From: Trichostrongylus colubriformis
Taxonomy: Eukaryota; Nematoda; Chromadorea; Rhabditida; Trichostrongylidae
DNA length: 64,000 bases
NCBI GenBank assembly: GCA_963978905.1
Contig: OZ022258.1
Span: 26,850,716 to 26,914,715 of the forward strand
Direction: 5' to 3'
Below are positions 59,025 to 64,000 of this stretch, one piece after another (within the stretch, counting starts at the first letter, position 1; the number at the start of each line of letters is the position of its first letter). A model generated the notes under the pieces. The model searched no databases. It was not told where the DNA came from and saw only the letters and a list, made by a program, of their open reading frames with translations. Both the position numbers and the translations under genes were made by a program.

Positions 59025-59440
59025 ATGATGTCCCGGACGGCTGCCGGCACTATCGCACCAGGGACAGACTTAATTTTAGAAAAGAATTTCAAAGGAGGTG
59101 ATGTTATGGTGCGGGACCATTCAAATTTTTGTATCGTTCTCGGAAGGGTGAACCATCCGATTACCAAGTCTGCGTGCGCCGTACCCTCCCCTCGTCATGC
59201 GTTACGAAATATTCACCAAAGTCTTGTTTTCATGCAAGCTAATGGGCCATCTCATGTCACCTGGAGCACTCGATCATGGTGAAGCCGTCACCGAATGGAC
59301 CTTCTGACCCGGATGACGAACGGGTCCGATCTTTACCTGATGGAAGATCATCTGAGGTTTCATAGGGAAAAGAATTCAGACCGATTGGAAGGAGTCAGGG
59401 AGTTTGAAGAAGTTGTCATGGAAACGTGGCGGCATGTGGT
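59025..59440 (+). pseudogene. Tc1-like transposase remnant
   Basis: SNFCIVLGRVNHPITKS leads to HQSLVFMQANGPSHVTWSTR, equivalent to FMQDNAPSHTA.ST, with the catalytic Asp changed to Ala. A later reading MEDHLRFHREKNSDRLEGVR corresponds to the segment after SPDLNPIE, but the SPDLNP motif itself is lost. It is interrupted by stops. Confidence 0.7.
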
Positions 59441-59653
59441 CTGAAAACATTCTGAAAAACTTTATATGGACCTATTTCATCAAAATTTGTGACTATTCGA
59501 AACAATGGAGGATCAAATGATCGCAAAATCAGCATTCTCCCCTCTTTCGTTGTTTCTCGGTTGACGAATGCGTCAATCTGTTCAGTGGTAGTATAATTTT
59601 GCAGAATGGTATAAGCGCCATTTTCAAAACAAATTAAGAAAAGAATCTTCTTT

Positions 59654-60344
59654 AAGTATCCAAGTTCGACTCTCCATAAATCTTGGCATTGTGTTCGTAT
59701 ATATGTGATTCTTCTTGAAGCCGTAACCAAGATGTTATTTAGTTTTATTCGGCTAACGTTTCGGCCTAGTGGAAAAGGATCGTGGGTGAGTCAAAGATCA
59801 TTTGTGATTCTATCCGTTCAAAAACCAAAGTAAGGCTTCAAAATAAGTTTACCAGATTAGTAGATTTGGAAAGGTGGAGGCATTTTGGATTAACGCCAAA
59901 AACCCTAAAATGAATAGGAAAGATGAGTGCATAGCCATAACAAACGAGCTTGCCCCATTTCCCAACCTGTGTGGGCTAAAAAACGCCATCGGCTTCATGC
60001 CGGAGGCATTTTGGATTAGCGCCAAAAACCCTAAAATGAATAGGAAAGATGAGTGCCGAAGGGTCGGGTCATCTGAAGCCACCCACTAAGTCAGAATAGC
60101 TGTGGTCTCAGCGATAGCTGGTTGTGCTTACAGGTTGGTTCCCACTACGGTTGTGATTTGCGACTTTTTTCTAAACTCTCCTAGTCTAGGTAGAACTGTT
60201 TTGTAAGTTTGAAATGGTGATTGGGGGATGAATCGCATCTATCTTTGGCTTTCCAGGCTCTGACGAAGGCGACTAGGCCGAAACGTTAGCCGAATAAAAC
60301 TAAATAACATCTTGGTTACAGCTTCAAGAAGAATCACATATATA
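59654..60344 (+). mobile_element. Penelope-like element fragment, rearranged
   Basis: 59873-59920 and 60003-60057 are two partial direct copies of the ORF tail EAFWISAKNPKMNRKDEC. The 3' region with TCTGACGAAGGCGACTAGGC and TTCAAGAAGAATCACATATA follows (60255-60344). An inverted copy of the last 70 bp lies at 59699-59770. A 12-bp direct repeat AGAATCTTCTTT at 59642-59653 and 60345-60356 may be the target duplication. Confidence 0.8.
60256..60291 (+). ncRNA. hammerhead-ribozyme-like core, Penelope-like 3' end, copy 1
   Basis: GGCT (60256-60259), CTGACGA (60260-60266), A, GGC-GACTAG-GCC hairpin (stem II), GAAAC, GTT (to 60287), AGCC (60288-60291). GGCT and AGCC can pair as stem I around a cleavage site after GTT. 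Stem III is only the self-complementary ACGT, which would need a dimer. There is one extra A between CTGACGA and stem II compared with the textbook core. Penelope-like elements are known to carry such motifs. Activity is not shown. Confidence 0.5.
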
Positions 60345-60504
60345 AGAATCTTCTTTGTTTCTTGGCTAAAGTTTGGTATGGATGCACAATGCGCGCCCAC
60401 ACTGGCTACATCTTTCACTTAGAGACTTTTTTGAATCACTCTGCGAATAGAGTTTTTGGACAATTTATAGGTGGTTGTATAATTGTGCAGAGCAGTGTAT
60501 ATGA

Positions 60505-61257
60505 AAAGATGTCAAATATAATATTTTGCAGAGATTCAGCGTGAAAAGACAAGATATTGACGTCTTTGGAAAATCTGATATAAAATGGCTCCGAGTCTTG
60601 AAGAGAGGAATTATGGAGCAAGGATGGACAAAATTATTTCACAAATGATGCCTAGAGTTCTAACATGATATTTCATAGTACTTTTAACAGTATAAGGTCA
60701 CAACCATGATACCCAAACAAAGCGATGATGTGAAATAATTACGTCCTAAACGAGGAAACAGATATAATAGAGCAAATTTAGCTATTTTTCGAATTTTTTA
60801 GCACTTAAGCGACGGAAGTGCGATGGTGTATCTATTCGGTTCCGTCTCCAAAATACTCTATAGGAGCAATCCGCTGGGATGAGGTCGTGGGTAGCTGTCC
60901 ATCGTGGGTAACATTGTTGTTTAAAGAATTATAGCTCTAGCTCGCTCCCTGGTTTTATAGTTCAGTCCCATAGTTAACGGTACTCATTTCACCTCAGTTA
61001 TTGATGGTGGTGAACAGCACAATGACCCCCGTAACTACTCGAAGGAAAGAAGCTCCCAGAAGATGCAAATTCTCCTTCATTCGCTTTTTTCCGTTAGAAC
61101 TTCATTTCCGTTTGAAATTCCAAAAGACAATGTCAGGGTATGGCCATTCCATTAAGGAGCTGACCCTTACAACCCTATCCTAGCCCTATCTAAGTGGGAC
61201 ATCAGTTAAGTTATCCCTATATAGGTATCAAGTTTTTCTCGATGCGACTTTTGCATT
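60505..61257. other. no feature recognised
   Basis: The sequence between the Tc1 right end and the possible exon at 61258 shows no repeat or protein that I recognise. Confidence 0.3.
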
Positions 61258-61440
61258 TTGCTTCCAGATGCTGACGCAATCCATCGACTCGACGGTCGGA
61301 GTGGACGGAGCGAGGACAAAAGCTCAGTGGATGGGACCGTTACGGACGACTGTACTGACCAGTCGTCTGGAACGTCACCGTGCTCTTCCCTTTTTATGTG
61401 TCGCCTGATTAGTGTATTGCTCGGTTCTAACATACTACTA
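61258..61440 (+). other. possible unassigned exon
   Basis: A polypyrimidine tract with a strong acceptor (ttttgcttccag) ends at 61267. It is followed by an open, acidic/Ser-rich reading of about 45 codons (HRLDGRSGRSEDKSSVDGTV) and then a hydrophobic run. The opposite strand is also open. I do not recognise the product. It may be an exon of another gene or chance. Confidence 0.2.
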
Positions 61441-61654
61441 TTGTTGTGTATTAAATCGGTTGTTGTTGTGAAGTTGGATATTTTATGGTGTGAACTTGTG
61501 GCACAGAGGCCAGTCTTGGATTTAACAAGGACGGACAATAAGAGGGTGTACCCATCTTTCAGTATAAATATTGGGTTGAGGAATAAGTTCCCGCGGTTTC
61601 CTTTAATCCTGTTTTCACAATGATCCCTTCTTATTTCGTTGAAGCTTATAAATG

Positions 61655-62370
61655 ATTTCAATAGAGCTTTTTTTTGCTCTACAAAATGCTACTATTTGTT
61701 TTTCGATTCCTTCGACTACCTAATATTTATGAGGTTTGGAAATGAAGTAAGCTGAAAGCAAAAAATGGCATAGGCGCACCTCATCTTTCTCGTCTGCCAT
61801 CGAGATCAAAAAATCTTGTGTATATGTTCTCGATTGAGCTTTTTCAGCTCTACAGAATGGTACTACTTTTTTTTCAAATTGCCCACCTTTTTGCGTTTCT
61901 AAAACTCACAAATGCAGTACTCGCAAAAGTGTGCACTTTTGTTATCTTCTCTTCCTCTCCTACCATAGAGATTGGAGAGAATGTGCATATATGCATTCGA
62001 TAGAGCATTTTTTGCTCTACGAGATGATACCTTTCTTTTTTGTATTCTCTCATGTTTTAGCATGTAGGAATAATTCCACCTATTTTTCAATTCGAAATTG
62101 CGTAATAAAAACGAATTCTCGTGGTAGAATGTTTGTATAGTTTGATAGAGCTCTTTTCGCTCTACGAGTGGTGTTAACGGTTTTTGTTCGAATTGATTTC
62201 TGCTATTTTTTAGATCATTTAAAGTCGACGAACTCGAGCAATTTCGTCACATGATATCAAAAATGCTCAATTTCGTCGACTTTTGATTTAAAAGACTGCA
62301 AAAATTATTTCGAACAAAAATTGTTAACACCACCTTATAGAGCAAAAAGAGCTCCATCAAATGATACAAG
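61655..62370. repeat. tandem hairpin repeat and terminal palindrome
   Basis: The hairpin ATAGAGC-T-rich-GCTCTA recurs near 61660, 61831, 61998 and 62143, at spacings of about 170, 167 and 145 bp, with related sequence between. The last copy opens a palindrome: 62138-62250 (GATAGAGCTCTTTTCGCTCT, GTGGTGTTAAC) is mirrored at 62251-62365 (GTTAACACCACC, AGAGCAAAAAGAGCTC). The Penelope-like ORF relic starts about 40 bp further on. Confidence 0.75.
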
Positions 62371-62484
62371 TACTCTGCCAAAAAAAAACATTTTGAGACA
62401 GATACCCTAGAGCTAGCCCGTAAGACAGCGCAGGAGAATGGCTATCCCACCACCACCAAAGAGCAGCCTCTTCCTGGACCACCC

Positions 62485-63107
62485 GTGAGAAGGCATGCGA
62501 GATCTGGGGTCAACGAAGGCGAAAAGATACCGTTCTGCATGTCTTTTATAGCCGATGCCATTAGCTCGGCCGTTAGGAGGGCTTCACGCAGGTGTGGTCT
62601 CGACAATGCAGTCCGGGTGGTCGAAATTCCCCCAGCGTCCCTCAAGCAACAGCTAGTCCGGAACAGTGGCTATGATCGCATATGTGCAACCTCCCATTGT
62701 GTGATCTGTCCTAATGGACGAGAAGGTGACTGCCAGGAGTCAGGTGTGGTCTATCTGATACCTTGCAAACTCTGCGGAGATGGGTATATGGAGAAACTAG
62801 GCGGCCTCTGTGCAGTAGAATCAAGGAGCACCTCGATGGTCTAAGGAGATCGAGGCCTGAGACCCCTCTGGGTGCTCACCGCTTGCAATGCCATGGAGAT
62901 GTGGAGTTTGAGGTAACTGTAGGGATTCTGTCACGCGAACCCCAGACTCCAGCGCGCAAAACTTTGGAGGCATTTTGGATTAGCGCCAAAAACCCTGAAA
63001 TGAATAGGAAAGATGAGTGCATAGCCGAGCTTGCCCCATTTCTCGACCTGTGTGGGCTTCATGCCGAAGGGTCGGGTCATCTGAAGCCACCCACTGAGTC
63101 AGAATAG
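62485..63107 (+). pseudogene. PLE C-terminal Zn-finger-like and GIY-YIG endonuclease, frameshifted
   Basis: Visible in order: a linker (VRVVEIPPASLKQQLVRNSG), a Cys cluster C..SHCVICPNGREGDC near 62690-62735, and the GIY-YIG start GVVYLIPCKLCGDGY near 62742. After an apparent one-base loss at about 62790 the frame changes to ETRRPLCSRIKEHLDGLRRS. The tail is TPLGAHRLQCHGDVEFEV, ARKTLEAFWISAKNPEMNRK and ELAPFLDLCGLHAEG. The arrangement is that of Penelope-like elements, whose C-terminal endonuclease makes the target nick. The YIG motif is destroyed by the shift. Confidence 0.9.
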
Positions 63108-63266
63108 CTGTGGTCTCAGCGACAGCTAGTTGTGCTTACAGGTTAGTCCCGCCATGGTTGTGGTTTGCGAGTTTTTTTCTAAATTCTTCTGGTCTGGGTA
63201 GAACTACTGTTTTGTAAGTTTGAAATGATGGTTGGTGGATAAATCGTATTTATCTTTGGATTTCCA

Positions 63267-63302
63267 GGCTCTGATGAAGGCGATAAGACCGAAACGTTCG
63301 CC
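63267..63302 (+). ncRNA. hammerhead-ribozyme-like core, Penelope-like 3' end, copy 2
   Basis: GGCT (63267-63270), CTGATGA (63271-63277), A, GG..CC stem II around CGATAAGA, GAAACGTT (63291-63298), CGCC (63299-63302). Stem I is weaker than in copy 1 (T against C at the first pair) and stem II has only two or three pairs. This copy is probably degenerate. Confidence 0.4.
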
Positions 63303-63595
63303 GAATAAAATTAATTAACATTTTGGCTACGGCTTCAAGAAGAATCATATATAAGTAGCCATGATCTTTTTATTAGTAGTAAGTCAATCGTCTCACGAAG
63401 TAAACCCACTCATGCGTGACCTAACCCCACACTAATCACCGGAACACTTGCAACACACTGCAGTATATTACAGGGGGTGAGGGTCTCCAGTTCCAATAGT
63501 GTACTGTAGGTGTACGGTAGTATAATTACAAGATTACTCAGGTCACTTTGCACATCACCTCGCACTAGCCTTGCCTATGAGATGGCCCCACTTAA

Positions 63596-64000
63596 AGGAA
63601 TCGCCCACGGAAAATGAGTTTTTGTTTCACCCATATATATATGTTGTATTTGCCTAATGTTGGCCTCATGCAAAATTTCACGCGAAAAAATGTGAATCTG
63701 GCTGAGATACAGCACCACAAAGTGCGGTCTCAGTGGGCGGGGCCTCCGTGTAAAAGCCTCGTCCTGTCTTCCGCCGCCGTTGGGAACGGAGAGTGAGACT
63801 GTTTGTGTAACCTTCTGTTCCTACAATGCGTCTCCGACCAGGTACGAGGCTTTTACAAGGAGGCCCCGCCCACTGGGACCGCACTTTGTGGTGCTGTATC
63901 TCAGCCAGATTCACATTTTTTCGCGTGAAATTTTGCATGAGGCCAACATTAGGCAAATACAACATAAACATATGGGTAACACAAAAACTCATTTCCCGTG
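63596..64000. mobile_element. palindromic MITE, family B, copy 4, nearly intact
   Basis: It follows a TTAA (63592-63595) with AGGAATCGCCCACGGAAAAT. The left arm 63607-63770 and right arm 63835-64000 are almost perfect reverse complements (CACCACAAAGTGCGGTC / GACCGCACTTTGTGGTG; AAAATTTCACGCGAAAAAAT / ATTTTTTCGCGTGAAATTTT). The right terminus is cut by the window end. It is the least diverged of the four copies. Confidence 0.92.

Larger units (their letters stand above)
58907..60497 (+). mobile_element. Tc1-like element, interrupted by a Penelope-like fragment
   Basis: TIRs CAGTGCTCTGCATAATTATA (left) and, reversed, CACTGCTCTGCACAATTATA (right) extend for about 50 bp and are flanked by TA (58905-58906, 60498-60499). 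The left end lies 17 bp from the acceptor of the EML exon 58712-58889. A roughly 690-bp insertion splits the element. Confidence 0.82.
62405..63350 (+). mobile_element. Penelope-like element (PLE), 5'-truncated, 3' end present
   Basis: The reading starts ARKTAQENGYPTTTKEQPLP, continues to the GIY-YIG region, ends after LKPPTESE at 63106, and is followed by a 240-bp 3' region with a hammerhead-like core and the TTCAAGAAGAATCATATATA end. It is related to 59654-60344. The upstream RT domain is missing. A Nematis-type (nematode) PLE is plausible but not proven. Confidence 0.88.

Overview
This window looks like a chromosome piece from a strongylid (clade V) nematode of the hookworm/Haemonchus type. 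The evidence is one spliced gene with nematode-style introns (53 bp to 5.3 kb), many RTE-clade non-LTR retrotransposon relics whose wording is familiar from strongylid genomes, mariner and Tc1 relics, a Penelope-like element, and dense palindromic and minisatellite-bearing repeats. Nothing is bacterial or viral. Species is not decided by the sequence. The only conserved host gene I can read is an EML/ELP-1 type microtubule-associated protein on the minus strand. Twelve exons (58712-58889 down to 43331-43516) splice in phase into about 577 open codons covering a Ser/Pro-rich linker, the HELP motif and most of a WD-repeat propeller. The first exons and the last two WD repeats were not found. Its introns are packed with mobile DNA: a palindromic foldback unit in the first intron, an RTE relic in the same sense in intron 6, a near full-length RTE relic in antisense in intron 8, and a deleted mariner in intron 9. 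A Tc1-like element ends 17 bp upstream of the 58712-58889 exon. Layout: 1-3400 diverged direct repeats (LTR-like) around an RTE 3' end; 4235-6000 palindromic MITE and a mariner; 6.0-18 kb old dispersed repeats, two copies of a TGTC-microsatellite element (H1) and an RTE relic at 14.4-16.0 kb; 18.1-21.7 kb inverted H1 pieces with tRNA-like sequences, an RTE relic and a Tc1 relic; 21.77-25.58 kb a TGTC microsatellite followed by about 25 units of a 146-bp tandem repeat; 26-31 kb mostly unassigned, with a duplicated 120-bp open block; 31.48-35.26 kb a large inverted repeat whose left arm alone carries a mariner and a TTAA-type MITE; 37.1-39.1 kb a three-level transposon nest; 40.0-43.3 kb tandem H2 (Helentron-like) elements; 43.3-58.9 kb the EML gene; 58.9-60.5 kb Tc1 with a Penelope-like fragment nested inside; 61.6-63.4 kb hairpin repeats and a Penelope-like element with a GIY-YIG endonuclease relic; 63.6 kb to the end a young palindromic MITE. 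The most interesting points are hammerhead-ribozyme-like cores in the Penelope-like 3' ends, the inverted repeat that acts as its own empty-site control, the minisatellite expansion next to a TGTC tract, the three-level nest, and a pair of in-phase alternative splice donors in the EML gene. All calls are from reading the sequence; no search was run.
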